From Alistipes finegoldii DSM 17242 (GTDB lineage Bacteria > Bacteroidota > Bacteroidia > Bacteroidales > Rikenellaceae): a DNA stretch of 64,000 bases. This document shows positions 38,985 to 48,376 of the stretch, piece by piece. How positions within the stretch are numbered: the first letter of the stretch is position 1; each line of letters starts with the position of its first letter. Location of the stretch: the NCBI RefSeq assembly GCF_000265365.1, contig NC_018011.1, positions 2,869,501 to 2,933,500 of the forward strand, written 5' to 3'. The notes beneath the pieces were generated by a model that saw only the letters and a program-made list of their open reading frames with translations, did no database searches and was not told the DNA's origin. The translations under genes and the position numbers were made by a program.

Positions 38985-39443
38985 TTATTTAACCTTAATT
39001 ATCAACTTATCTCCCTTACGGCTTTCCGGACTGCATTCGTCATAATAGCCGTAATCAAGACGTAGCACGATTTTTTTACCGGACGTGCCGCCGCTGATAT
39101 TTACTCGTAAAGGAAGTTGCAGGACATCCTTATTCCTGAAATTGAAAACCTGCTCGCTGAGAATGAAATCACCGCCGGGTTTTGCCGTGGATAGATTCTC
39201 CTCGACAATGACCTTTACCGTCTGTTTGGGATGAGCTTTGGCTGCAAAAGCATTGCGTGTAACCAATAAATCCACCTGCGCACCGGGTCCGACAGTTATT
39301 TTCGTAACAGGTTCAACCCAGCCCTCCTGCGATGGATCGTTATGCAGGAAATAAAACATGTCCTCGAAGCTCCAAACATGTTTTTCATCGTTGCAAGAAA
39401 TGAATCCGATGGCAAACGCAAGCAAGAAAAGAATCTTTTTCAT
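38985..39443 (-). CDS. Small lipoprotein, unknown function
   Basis: A 152-residue protein with a lipoprotein signal (MKKILFLLAFAIGFISC, then NDEKH) and a predicted single beta-sandwich (KITVGPGAQVDLLVTRNAF, KKIVLRLDYGYYDECS). It is not recognised as a family with certainty. It is co-transcribed with DUF4249 and the TonB receptor, separated by three bases from DUF4249, so it may be part of the same surface complex. Confidence 0.7.
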   Translation of the reverse strand: MKKILFLLAFAIGFISCNDEKHVWSFEDMFYFLHNDPSQEGWVEPVTKITVGPGAQVDLLVTRNAFAAKAHPKQTVKVIVEENLSTAKPGGDFILSEQVFNFRNKDVLQLPLRVNISGGTSGKKIVLRLDYGYYDECSPESRKGDKLIIKVK

Positions 39444-39513
39444 AATAAATTTTAGAGTGTGGAATAATCAAGGAAACAGAGAATTATGTCCCTGTTTCCT
39501 TGATATGGAATAG

Positions 39514-40551
39514 TTAGATACATTCGGGAACCGGCAGGTAAATTCCTTGGCAGCAATTAATATCTGTAACAACTCCGCAATTACCCATCTCACGGCTTCG
39601 TGCCCTATGTACAATGCAGTTGAATCCGCTCGGCATAGGTACTTCCGTAGGGGTCATGTTGAATTGACCGTTTCCGAAACCGATGGTCGCATACAGGTTC
39701 TTTGTGGATTCCGTTTTCGAATAATTATTTCTGTATGTTTCGAAAGAAATTCGTTTCCCGGCGATGGTTAAATCCCAATGCAGATTCTCAATATAAAAGC
39801 GGTCATTGTAGGTATTCCATCCTATCAGGGTCTTCTTCTTTTGTCCCGAAACATGCACCTGAATAGCAAAGGAGGTGTTATAGTATTTCTGTCCATTTAC
39901 CTCTTGTACAACAGAGTGACGCAATACGTTGGTGCGAGAGAAAACTTTGTACTTTTTTGTTTCACGACGGCGATCCGTATACTTCTGCGAAATCTCTCCT
40001 CTGGTCTGGGTTTCATCGAATACAGGCGCAACATAACCTATTTCTTCAACTTCAACAGCCCTTGTTTTTGCATCGGTCCTCTCGATAGTTACGGATTCCG
40101 CGTTCACGGTATGTTTGACATCACCGACATAAAAAACTCCATTAATGTCGGCAATGCTGGCATAACCGACAGAAGTGATAACAGGCATCAGGCGGTCATT
40201 ATCCATTTTAAGATAGCCTGCGCAGGTTTCAAGAACCGCTTGGTACTCCTCCGGAGTTTCACAGGCGATAATATCATCCAACATACCATCCGTGAACGAA
40301 CGCCACGAGGTGAAATTATGCGCTTTCTCGAAAGCGTGCAGAGATTCTTCCGAAGTCAGCGATTCCAAAGTGTTCAGGCAAACTTCACCTGATGAAAAAT
40401 GCAGCGTGCCATTGATGCACTGAATCTCGTCATTCTCCACAGGCACCAGCGTTTCCGGGGTGACGGATGATGTATCCACACTGTCACTTTTCGCACAAGC
40501 ATAAGCTGCAAATGCAACTATAGTAAAAATACAAATTTTGGTAATCTTCAT
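39514..40551 (-). CDS. Lipoprotein of unknown function, 345 aa
   Basis: Signal peptide MKITKICIFTIVAFAAYAC with lipid Cys19. The N-terminal part (INGTLHFSSGEVCLNTLESLTSEESLHAFEKAH) resembles that of the broken lipoprotein at 41241-42810 (VLHFNSVDDLSSTISQMKERQAF), so the two are probably diverged paralogues. The C-terminal half is beta-rich with paired cysteines near the end (MGNCGVVTDINCCQGIYLPVPEC). No known domain is recognised. It lies in the first accessory cassette. Confidence 0.7.
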   Translation of the reverse strand: MKITKICIFTIVAFAAYACAKSDSVDTSSVTPETLVPVENDEIQCINGTLHFSSGEVCLNTLESLTSEESLHAFEKAHNFTSWRSFTDGMLDDIIACETPEEYQAVLETCAGYLKMDNDRLMPVITSVGYASIADINGVFYVGDVKHTVNAESVTIERTDAKTRAVEVEEIGYVAPVFDETQTRGEISQKYTDRRRETKKYKVFSRTNVLRHSVVQEVNGQKYYNTSFAIQVHVSGQKKKTLIGWNTYNDRFYIENLHWDLTIAGKRISFETYRNNYSKTESTKNLYATIGFGNGQFNMTPTEVPMPSGFNCIVHRARSREMGNCGVVTDINCCQGIYLPVPECI

Positions 40552-40615
40552 AATCGTATGGGTTTATTATTTTAACTACTCGTAAAGTTTTTCGGCTTCC
40601 TCTTTTATTAGAAAG

Positions 40616-41209
40616 CTATTTACGTCCGCCGCCAAATACAACTCCTACGGAAATATTGAAATGCCGGTTGGCCTTTTCTTCCAATTTATAATTGAAGGTT
40701 ACGCGAAGATGGTGAAACAACTCCACGCCAATACGCGGCATGAAACAGAAAGACCCCGTCTTGGTTCCCGTCGAGAATCCGCCCCAGTTGGGCTGCGAGT
40801 CATCAAAGGTAATCGGAGCCGAATTATCCAAAGAGGCATAACCCAAACCGATACCCGCGAAGAATGAAATTTTCTTATAACGCCGAAAATTGTAATCCGT
40901 CACAGCCATCACGTTCCATGTCTTGAATTTCAGCTGTCCAGCATTGACGGACTCTCGGTGGAAAATTGTCCCTCCTACCTGTACACCGACATCCAACGGA
41001 ACGCGCTGTATATTATATCGCACTTCAGCATAAAATGTTGCGCCGAGTTTGTTCTTGTCGAAATTCAGTTTGTCGGCACCGAAAGCAAAGCCTCCGCCGA
41101 TTTCACCCTCGATACAGCCAACCTTACGATCTGCAACTGTGGATTGGCTGGTTTGAGCATTACCCTGCATGAAACATAGCAGGGCAAATGCAAAGATTAA
41201 CTTTTTCAT
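40616..41209 (-). CDS. Outer-membrane beta-barrel protein
   Basis: A 197-residue protein with signal peptide MKKLIFAFALLCFMQGNAQ and alternating amphipathic strands typical of eight-stranded barrels of the porin_6/OmpW-like type (KLGATFYAEVRYNIQRVPLDVGVQVGG, ISFFAGIGLGYASLDN, VTFNYKLEEKANRHFNISVGVVFGG). The ATG at 41209 starts the signal peptide. It is in line with the lipoproteins of the first cassette. Confidence 0.8.
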   Translation of the reverse strand: MKKLIFAFALLCFMQGNAQTSQSTVADRKVGCIEGEIGGGFAFGADKLNFDKNKLGATFYAEVRYNIQRVPLDVGVQVGGTIFHRESVNAGQLKFKTWNVMAVTDYNFRRYKKISFFAGIGLGYASLDNSAPITFDDSQPNWGGFSTGTKTGSFCFMPRIGVELFHHLRVTFNYKLEEKANRHFNISVGVVFGGGRK

Positions 41210-41240
41210 ACTTGATAAATAATAAACGCTGGAAATATAC

Positions 41241-42810
41241 TTATTTTGTTTCAATTACGCAAGCGCGCCACTGATTGTCGTATTTGACGGCTCCGTATAT
41301 GCGCCCTCGAATGATAGATACATCTTTTGCCGGTGAGAAACTCGAATTCTTATAATGGAATCCACCTCCGGACATATTGGACTTGAAGCCAATCATGAAA
41401 TTACCGGAGAACCACTGCTTGTCCCATCTTACAACCTCTCGTCCAGTGTGATAATCCACCTCTTCGCTTTGTGGGAATATTACTCTGATTTTGCGATCTC
41501 CGTCACGAGTAGTAAACAATCCGCGAGGATTATTCAAGAGTCCCTTGTTCTGAGAATCATTGAACCAACTATTTATGCTACTTGCCAATTTCTTCATTCC
41601 GGCAGCCATTGCTCCGTTCACATCACCTGTTGTAACATCATAATTTGCAAGCGGAATATGAAAAAGGACAATTTTGGAGTTTGCAAACGGGAATTTCTTT
41701 GTCATTCCGGTCGGATATTTATTGTATTGCGGCAAACCATTCGGCATTTTAGGAGGGTCGATGAAGGTCGGAGACGGGAATTTATATTCACATTCGATGG
41801 CCGACCATCCATAACGAAATTCTTGAGCTTTTTTTCGCCACCAGATGCCTAATGTGCGTTTTTGCATACGAACCGTCATACCTACAGCTCGGTAGATAAT
41901 ATAATCCTGTTCGTACATACGCAATTTCATGCGATGACGCTTATTGTAGTTGTTCGTTATAGTTACATTCAGCCCAAACCATCCGGAGAGACCTTGCGCC
42001 AGCCAACTTCCGTTGCCGCCACCTTTCGTGTAGGTTGCGCGGCGAATCCTGTCCTTCGGAATCTTCATACCGTTCGTCAGCGTAATACTTCCATCATAAT
42101 TATACGTTACCGAGCTATTATTTCCTGAATTACCAGAGCCGACTGACGAGAAGCCGCCTCCACCTGAATTACCCCCATCAATGATAACGCGATCTTGAAG
42201 GATTAGATCTTCTTTGATATAATCGACTTTAACAAATTGCGCCTTAACTCCCTTTGTGTCTGCTATTTCAACAACTTGACCATGAGAACATTGACTCGAC
42301 GGCTAATTTCTGTTCCACCAAATTAGGGTCGAAAAGCACCTTTTCGTTAGCATCGTACATCATCATACCATCCTCAACGAAGCGACAAATCTTATCGCCG
42401 ACCTGCACCTCACGCTCGCCATTGAGAATTGCTGTCATGTACGGATCTACGATGAGGCTGTCTTCAGGTTCGTATTCCAAAGAATCTGCGGCGATTTCAG
42501 CCAATTCTACATCCGTAAACTCTCGAAGACCTTGATCGAGCAAGTGCTGGCGGAGCGAAACGAACTCTCCGTTCAACGCTTGAGCTGCAGCGCGGGTCGC
42601 TGGAAGATGTTTGATGTCGAAAGCCTGTCTCTCTTTCATCTGAGAAATCGTGGAGGATAGATCATCAACAGAGTTAAAATGTAAGACTCCTGACTTAACC
42701 GGTGCTGTCGTTTCATCTGATTGAGGCTGCATGTTCTCATTTTGTGTGAGATCCTGTGTACATGATGACACATACAATGCCATCACAAACAATAATAAAA
42801 TTTTCTTCAT
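41241..42810 (-). pseudogene. Lipoprotein gene split by a frameshift
   Basis: The first part (42810-42268) encodes a lipoprotein start (MKKILLLFVMALYVSSC) and a helical region, ending prematurely at LAVESMFSWSSC-stop. A second frame, open from 42300 to 41241, has no ATG until 42068 but continues sensibly as SSQCSHGQVVEIADTKGVKAQFV..., a Gly/Ser-rich linker (GGNSGGGGFSSVGSGNSGNN) and a long beta domain. The two frames overlap at 42268-42300, so one insertion or deletion there splits a single protein of about 520 residues. The layout parallels the lipoprotein at 39514. Function unknown. Confidence 0.72.
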
Positions 42811-42978
42811 AATTGATACGTTAAAATTGGTTGAAATTTATTTCAATTAAAGTTACTTCACGGAAACTATACAATGAATAGAGTCCATTGCAATTGGAGA
42901 AACCCGTACTATATAAATAAATTAATCGTTACCCAACGATTTATCTGCGGCAGGAAGTCTCACTCAAATTGGTCGGAT

Positions 42979-43362
42979 CTATTCTGTAAATTCGATCTGT
43001 CCTGTGTAAATCGTACCGTTTTCATATTCGACGGTAATCAGGTAAACCCCGCAGTCGAGGTCCGACACGTCGAGCGTCGCAGTCTGATCGGTGAAAATCA
43101 CCATTTCCGTAAGATAGGTTCCATTGCCGGAGATCGTAACGAATGCCCGGTCGCAATTCTCCGGAGAGTGGAGCGTAATGGTGTTGCCATCTGAAGAAAG
43201 CACCGCATTAATCGGCGGCATGACGCTGCGCGGACCCTTAACCGTCATTTTCTTTTCCAGATAAACGGACGTGGTTTTCGGTCGTTTCCGATTTGCATAC
43301 GCTTCAAAGCAAATTCCGGCTCCGATGCAGCACAGCACAAGTAATAAAAGTAATTTTTTCAT
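42979..43362 (-). CDS. Small secreted DUF3244 protein (cassette 1)
   Basis: A 127-residue exported protein: signal MKKLLLLLVLCCIGAGICFEAYA, then a DUF3244-type beta-sandwich (NTITLHSPENCDRAFVTISGNG, LDCGVYLITVEYENGTIYTGQIEF). Such domains resemble the C-terminal sorting folds of the type IX system but without the end motif. It follows the TPR regulator on the same strand, exactly as the paralogue at 55545 follows the second regulator. Confidence 0.8.
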   Translation of the reverse strand: MKKLLLLLVLCCIGAGICFEAYANRKRPKTTSVYLEKKMTVKGPRSVMPPINAVLSSDGNTITLHSPENCDRAFVTISGNGTYLTEMVIFTDQTATLDVSDLDCGVYLITVEYENGTIYTGQIEFTE

Positions 43363-43480
43363 GTGATAAGATATGTGGGTTAGACAATAGTAAAGTTAGG
43401 CTTTCGGTTTCTTCCGATAGCAAAATCAGCGCCGATAAAATCTATCACACAAAGCCACTAAATAATTGATATACAAATAA

Positions 43481-43520
43481 ATAAAAACTGCAAGAATTGC
43501 ATAAATCTCGCAGTTTTTAT
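43481..43520 (-). terminator. Terminator after the cassette 1 TPR regulator
   Basis: ATAAAAACTGC pairs with GCAGTTTTTAT; on the minus strand the stem ends in TTTTTATTT. It separates the regulator from the DUF3244 gene. Confidence 0.75.
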
Positions 43521-43587
43521 AATGTATGCGATAATTGCCTGAAAAACAAAATATTACATGTTAATTTTTTTGGAGTTTTTCAACGGA

Positions 43588-43596
43588 GGGGGGGGG
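43588..43596 (+). repeat. G9 homopolymer in the spacer after the TPR regulator
   Basis: Nine G residues in non-coding DNA 26 bases past the regulator stop codon (C9 in the transcript). Confidence 0.8.
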
Positions 43597-43622
43597 TAAT
43601 TTATTTGACAATCAGTGTGTTA

Positions 43623-45281
43623 CTACATTTTCTGAATAAAAAAGTCCTTTTCGGCCGAATCCGACGCCGCAATTCGGGCTTTCAATCTCGATTTGCGGTT
43701 GTAGACATTCGATACCGAATCGCCGATTATAACGCTGATGATTTGCGCCGAGAATCCGGCGTAGATGTAACATAGCAAATCTATATCCGCAGGTTTGAAT
43801 TTCGGGAACTGCTTCCGCAGTTTCACGATGATATTGTCATTTACCGTGTTTACGATCTCCTCCAATTCTTTTTTGGTCGCGGGATTGGATGCAAGGTTCG
43901 TAAAGAAGTTTCTCACTTGTTTGTAAATGACCTCCTGCTGCGCTTTTGTATTGTTTCGTTCATAGAACGCCCGGCCGAGTTGGTCGAGGAACTCGAAGCG
44001 GGACAACACCAATTCTTTAAGTTGCACCTCCTGTCCCTCCTTGACGGCAAGATGTTCGAGGATGCGGTTTTTTGATGCCCGGATGGTGTCAACGGCCAAC
44101 ATGTAGCGTTCAACCTGCTGCTGCTTTCGTTTCATGCGTTCCCGATAGTAGTAGATCAGGAAAATTGCGACGGTGCAGATCAGCAGTCCGACAATATATT
44201 CAAAGTAAGTTCGTACTTTCAGGCGGTAACTCGCAAAAGCAGTTTGCTCTTTATAATATTTCCCCTCGGCGGCGGTTGCTGATTGAGATACCACCATGCG
44301 GGATATGGAATCGCTCAACCAGATATATTCGTTGATCGAATTGGCTGCTTCCTCTGAATTTCCGGATGCCAATTCAATTTGAATAGATAGATATGCCAGT
44401 TGTGCATCGTCCCGAATATCCTCCGCCAACTCCGAAGCGATATTGAAATAATATCGTGCGCTGTCTATCTTGTGTTGCAGATAATATACTTTGGCTAATA
44501 CTCTATATTGATAAATTGAAAGACCATCTGGAGCGGTCCGTTCAATTTCCTTTACGGCCTGCAAGGCTTTTGGATAATCGCCCTCATTTACATAAATATC
44601 CCCCAAATTGCTTAAACAAGCAATAACCATATCGTTATCTTCCTGCTGTGCGGCTGCTTGCAGAGCTTGCGAATAGTATTTCACGGCATTGTCGTTATCG
44701 CCCAAACTGGAATAGGCATTGGCGATATTAAGTGTCGCATTATTCATAAACGCAGGCTTGCGTAGTTTTTCCCAAGCGCCATAAGCATTCCGATAATATT
44801 CCAGCGCTCCGTTAAAATTCATCTGCTCGGAATAGACCTCCCCGATACGGGAGTATACCAAACCCAGATAATAATTCTTATGCGCCGCGAAAGCGTATTT
44901 TTCCGCAGTCAGATAATAGCGCATGGCTTCCTGATAATCGTCGCCGTTTTGATAGATTCGCCCATAGTGATAGTTAATCAGAAACTTCACCGAATCCGAA
45001 CAAATCCGGTTGTCGTAATACCGGTATGCAATGCGTATCAGCGAATCATCATCGGCATCCACATAATTTTTATCGAGTGCCGCGGAATACAAGAGAGCGT
45101 ATTTTGCCCGCGTGCTGCGCCGCAGAATCCGGTCGGGGTCAATGTTCTCGATGATGCGCAACGAGCTGTCCGGTTCGATGCGTAACAATCTTGTCGCAGT
45201 AGACAATTCTTGCTCGATTTGCCTGTTGCTGCCACAGCCGCATAGGAGCAAAACCATTGAAAGAGATAACAGATATTTCAT
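43623..45281 (-). CDS. TPR / transmembrane / HTH lipoprotein regulator (cassette 1)
   Basis: A 552-residue protein: lipoprotein-like signal (MKYLLSLSMVLLLCGC, Cys16), about six tetratricopeptide repeats (for example GRIYQNGDDYQEAMRYYLTAE, ANAYSSLGDNDNAVKYYSQAL, GDIYVNEGDYPKALQAVKE), a transmembrane helix (IVGLLICTVAIFLIYYY, about 385), a coiled coil, and a C-terminal LuxR-like helix-turn-helix (FKPADIDLLCYIYAGFSAQIISVIIGDSVSNVYNRKSRLKARI). It would sense something outside the inner membrane with the TPR part and act on DNA inside. It is paralogous to the protein at 56191 and has its own terminator. Confidence 0.85.
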   Translation of the reverse strand: MKYLLSLSMVLLLCGCGSNRQIEQELSTATRLLRIEPDSSLRIIENIDPDRILRRSTRAKYALLYSAALDKNYVDADDDSLIRIAYRYYDNRICSDSVKFLINYHYGRIYQNGDDYQEAMRYYLTAEKYAFAAHKNYYLGLVYSRIGEVYSEQMNFNGALEYYRNAYGAWEKLRKPAFMNNATLNIANAYSSLGDNDNAVKYYSQALQAAAQQEDNDMVIACLSNLGDIYVNEGDYPKALQAVKEIERTAPDGLSIYQYRVLAKVYYLQHKIDSARYYFNIASELAEDIRDDAQLAYLSIQIELASGNSEEAANSINEYIWLSDSISRMVVSQSATAAEGKYYKEQTAFASYRLKVRTYFEYIVGLLICTVAIFLIYYYRERMKRKQQQVERYMLAVDTIRASKNRILEHLAVKEGQEVQLKELVLSRFEFLDQLGRAFYERNNTKAQQEVIYKQVRNFFTNLASNPATKKELEEIVNTVNDNIIVKLRKQFPKFKPADIDLLCYIYAGFSAQIISVIIGDSVSNVYNRKSRLKARIAASDSAEKDFFIQKM

Positions 45282-45362
45282 ACAATTGCCGGAATTGATC
45301 TGAAATATAGCAAAAAAACAGAGAACATGCAACCTTATTCGCTATACTGCGGACCGGGATTT

Positions 45363-45851
45363 TTATTCCCGTTCTGTTTCCTGCGCTTCGATTCGTTCGA
45401 TGATTGCGTCGTAATTCTCCACGTCGAAAATATCGAACTCGATCAGGGGCCGTCCCGCTTCCCTCATTCCGAAAATGTAATTCAGCAGCAGGATATATAT
45501 TCTTAAATCCCCGCCCGCGATTTCCATTTCGGCGTCGTCGAATGTCGATATATCCCGGTTGAAGCGTTTTTGTAGAACGTGGTCGAACACGAACACAGGC
45601 AGTTGAGTTTGGGACAACGTATCGTTTTGGCGGGCAAAACTGCGTTTGTATTCCTCCGCCTGCTTCTCGTCCGGCATCGGCATCAGCCACTTTTGAAGCA
45701 GGTCGTCCGGCAGTTCGGTAGACAGAACCCGGTAACGATGCTTACGCAGATAGGCGTAACTCTTTTGAAGCAGTATCAGGAACTCCCCCAAAGGGATTAC
45801 GCCGCCCGAAGAAAAGGGGCCGAAAAGTCTGTTCAGTAATTTTCGCAGCAT
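45363..45851 (-). CDS. Hypothetical protein of the mobile region, 162 aa
   Basis: A soluble, charged protein with no signal peptide (starts MLRKLLNRLFGPFSSGG, ends EAQETERE). It lies 12 bases after the SLOG-like gene on the same strand, so the two are co-expressed. The final IEFDIFDVENYDAIIERIEAQE resembles the C-terminal IEIPDFNIFDFPRYGEIMRRIFQ of that neighbour, hinting at a shared interaction or origin. No known family is recognised. Confidence 0.65.
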   Translation of the reverse strand: MLRKLLNRLFGPFSSGGVIPLGEFLILLQKSYAYLRKHRYRVLSTELPDDLLQKWLMPMPDEKQAEEYKRSFARQNDTLSQTQLPVFVFDHVLQKRFNRDISTFDDAEMEIAGGDLRIYILLLNYIFGMREAGRPLIEFDIFDVENYDAIIERIEAQETERE

Positions 45852-45863
45852 GCAGCGTTCTTG

Positions 45864-46793
45864 TTATTTCAACTCCTGATATTGGAAAATCCGGCGCATA
45901 ATCTCCCCGTAGCGCGGAAAGTCGAAGATATTGAAGTCCGGGATTTCGATGTTGTGCGCCCGCGTAAGCCGGATAATACGCAGGATATTTTGGAACGTAT
46001 CGAAGTATTCGCGGCTCTCCCTCCAACACTTTTCCGGCAGGGCAAGATTCGTTATCACCGAATTCGAAAGCGCATAGAAAAATACCCGCAGGGGCAACAG
46101 CTTCGGGTCGCAGACTCCCGTATCGCGCAGCAGCACGACGGCGGTTTCTTTGGGTGCTCTGAAATACTTCCTCAATTCGTCCGTGTCAGGCGCAAGCCAG
46201 TCCTGCAGGTAGATTTTATCAATACTATTCGCCATGACAACCAAATCCCGTTCGCGCATATAGCGTAGGCTGGCTTCTTTTGCCACGAACGCCCGGCCGC
46301 TCTTGTCCGACAAGTCGCAGACATTTTTCCGCGGGTGCTGCTGTTCCAGATAATAGGATATGAATTTGTTTCGGAAATCGTCGCGCAACTGCGTAGAATA
46401 ATAGAACAGCAAATCGCTCTTATCGACGATATGGCGGTCGCGGAGCCTTTCGGCTTCCAGCGGTGTTTTCCCCTCGATAATTTCCACCTTGTCGGCCTGT
46501 TCGATGATGCGGTGTGCTTCCGAAAGCCGGAGATTGTCGCGTTTATAACGCAGATAGGTTTTGTACTTGCCCTGCGTTATGGCTATGTGCAGCTTTATTT
46601 TCAATCCCTCGCCGCGCAGCCGCAGGGTCGCAGCCGCACAGCCCATTTCAAAATTTCCCTCGATGCCAGTCAAAACCGTTCTGTAACCCAGCGGAACATT
46701 GCCGCGGATCAACTGTCCGAAAGCATCGTCAGGCAGCCGACGCGCATGTTTGGGATTATTGCCGACGAATCCGAGTATCAAGCCTTTTCTCAT
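45864..46793 (-). CDS. SLOG/DUF1273-like protein with C-terminal extension
   Basis: A 309-residue soluble protein. Residues 1-150 resemble SLOG Rossmann-fold proteins of the YpsA/DUF1273 group: KGLILGFVGNNPKH, VLTGIEGNFEMGCAAATL, KIKLHIAITQGKYKTYL and the RDRHIVDKSDLLFYYS segment. SLOG domains bind or process nucleotides and are frequent in conjugative elements and defence loci. The C-terminal half is not recognised. The leader (46794-46925) contains a long-range GCACGGGG/CCCCGTGC pairing directly before the start codon region, similar to the RNAs at 58.3-58.7 kb. Confidence 0.62.
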   Translation of the reverse strand: MRKGLILGFVGNNPKHARRLPDDAFGQLIRGNVPLGYRTVLTGIEGNFEMGCAAATLRLRGEGLKIKLHIAITQGKYKTYLRYKRDNLRLSEAHRIIEQADKVEIIEGKTPLEAERLRDRHIVDKSDLLFYYSTQLRDDFRNKFISYYLEQQHPRKNVCDLSDKSGRAFVAKEASLRYMRERDLVVMANSIDKIYLQDWLAPDTDELRKYFRAPKETAVVLLRDTGVCDPKLLPLRVFFYALSNSVITNLALPEKCWRESREYFDTFQNILRIIRLTRAHNIEIPDFNIFDFPRYGEIMRRIFQYQELK

Positions 46794-46817
46794 AATCGAA
46801 CGTGCGGGAAACAGAAA

Positions 46818-46925
46818 GCACGGGGAAAGTGCTGTTTACTCCAAACAGGTACGCCCATACCCACCAGATATACAGACCTAAACCCCGTGCCGCAGCACGA
46901 AATTAAATCTGCATGACAATCTGGT
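46818..46925 (-). ncRNA. Structured leader RNA upstream of the SLOG-like gene
   Basis: On the minus strand ACCAGAT (46925-46919), GCACGGGG (46890-46883), ATCTGGT (46869-46863) and CCCCGTGC (46825-46818) interleave as a pseudoknot: 7-bp and 8-bp perfect stems. On the plus strand the segment AACCCCGTGCCG-CAG-CACGAA matches AACCCCGCGCCGTAAAAGCACGAA of the RNA at 58272-58456. It ends 24 bases before the SLOG-like ATG, so it is a candidate cis-regulatory leader. Confidence 0.45.
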
Positions 46926-47043
46926 CTTACAAAGTGGGCGTTTTGTTGGAGATCAGCAGTTTATTCCGTTATGTAGATTCTATTATCCCATGTTTTACAG
47001 TTTGTTGTCGTTATTTCATTTTCATAGCCCCAGCCGCGGTGTT

Positions 47044-47622
47044 TCAGCTTACCGGCATTTGGGCATCTTCCTCCCCGTTTTGCATTGCGACGATCCGGTC
47101 CAATGCTTCTGTCATGTGCTCACTCATGGCAGCCATCATCCGCTCGTCGTAATAGGTGGACAAATCCGTCTCCGGCAGCACGTCCGACATGGCCATCGCC
47201 ATCAGTTTGGAACTTAATACCGTCAGGTAGATAAGCGGGATATACGGGGGCCTGCTTATCCCGTCGGTCCGCACCGTGATCCGCTGCTGCGGAGCCGCCA
47301 GACGCCCCGGTTTCTGGCCTTTTTTCTCGATGTTCCACAGTACGTTCTCTTCGGCCTGCGTGACATAAAGGTTGAATGACAGATCATCGACATACTCCGC
47401 CCGGTCAACCCAAAAATCGACGCCGTAATCTTCGGCCGTGGGGTCGGCGCAGATGCCGCAGTCGGGCATGTCGCACATAATGGCCCGCAGGATGATGTTT
47501 TTGTCGGCCAGCTCCGCAGACCGCATTCTGCCCAATGCCGCGATGCAGATACTAACCTGCGTCGTGTAAAAGTGGTCGATGGCCCGCAGGGTTTGTTCTT
47601 CTTCGGTGTGCTGCTCTATCAT
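47044..47622 (-). CDS. Hypothetical protein of the mobile region, 192 aa
   Basis: A soluble acidic protein (MIEQHTEEEQTLRAIDHFY at the start) with three closely spaced cysteines in IMCDMPDCGICADP that could bind a metal, and a helical C-terminus. It is not recognised. The ATG at 47622 is used because the frame upstream crosses a terminator-like hairpin (47630-47698). Same strand as the SLOG-like gene, 250 bases upstream of it. Confidence 0.65.
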   Translation of the reverse strand: MIEQHTEEEQTLRAIDHFYTTQVSICIAALGRMRSAELADKNIILRAIMCDMPDCGICADPTAEDYGVDFWVDRAEYVDDLSFNLYVTQAEENVLWNIEKKGQKPGRLAAPQQRITVRTDGISRPPYIPLIYLTVLSSKLMAMAMSDVLPETDLSTYYDERMMAAMSEHMTEALDRIVAMQNGEEDAQMPVS

Positions 47623-47629
47623 AATCTGT

Positions 47630-47698
47630 AAAAAACGGGGCGGAACAAATTTTCGACGTATCAAGCCTTTGTATTATGGAAAAGACAGTCCCGCCCCG
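47630..47698 (-). promoter_or_regulatory. Terminator-like attenuator before the 192-aa gene
   Basis: On the minus strand CGGGGCGG (47698-47691) pairs with CCGCCCCG (47643-47636), followed by TTTTTT, only 8 bases before the ATG at 47622. Further upstream CAGGGTGCAG (47780-47771) pairs with CTGCACCCTG around 47717-47726. The arrangement suggests transcriptional attenuation of the gene. Confidence 0.5.
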
Positions 47699-47699
47699 T

Positions 47700-48370
47700 G
47701 CTTATTCGTTTTTAAAACAGGGTGCAGGTCGCTGCGGGGTCTAACCATTATGAAAAAATCTAATTCGACGCTGCACCCTGAACCCGGACGCGTTACCCCA
47801 TGCGCCGGGGCGGTTCTTTGGAACGGTACGTATTTCGATTGGTTGGTGGGGCGAGGGAAAGGTCCAAAAAATGGAACAGCCGCAATTCCGTGCCACCCGT
47901 CCTACTTGTCGGGTTTGTTACGGCTGTTCCGCCGCCAGTCGGATTACTCCCTTTTGCAATCTTGTGCTTATGATGCGCTGACCGACGGTTTAACGTTTCC
48001 CGGCCATCGGACCGGGAATATAGGGATATAGGGTTCTTGGCGAAGAAAGGGGCGGCAATGATCCGGCCGCCCGTAAGTGCCGCGCAAACATGCGTGCCAT
48101 TTCCATACGGAGCAGGACAGCAAGACCAGATTTTAAAGGGCCAACCTTGCAGGCAGGATTTATTAGCTGCGACCGAAAGGCGGGATTTGCTTTTTTGCAC
48201 GGCAAGACCCGGCGTCCGGTTCCACGCCGGAGCCGCCGTAACATACCGATTCCGCCTGCTCCCGGTTCGGGGGCAGGTGCAATCCGCAGGTGCGGCGATA
48301 TTACGCATGGACGGCAGGACGCGACGGGGTTCCATAAACTCGTGGGATTTTGGAAATATGCGTCCCGGAT
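47700..48370. other. Long hairpin-rich intergenic region without a credible gene
   Basis: No protein-like frame. Perfect stems include GGAACAGCCG (47873-47882) with CGGCTGTTCC (47921-47930) enclosing ACCCG/CGGGT, and TTCCCGG (47997-48003) with CCGGGAA (48012-48018). The density of stems suggests structured RNA on one or both strands. Confidence 0.45.
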
Positions 48371-48376
48371 AGGCAT

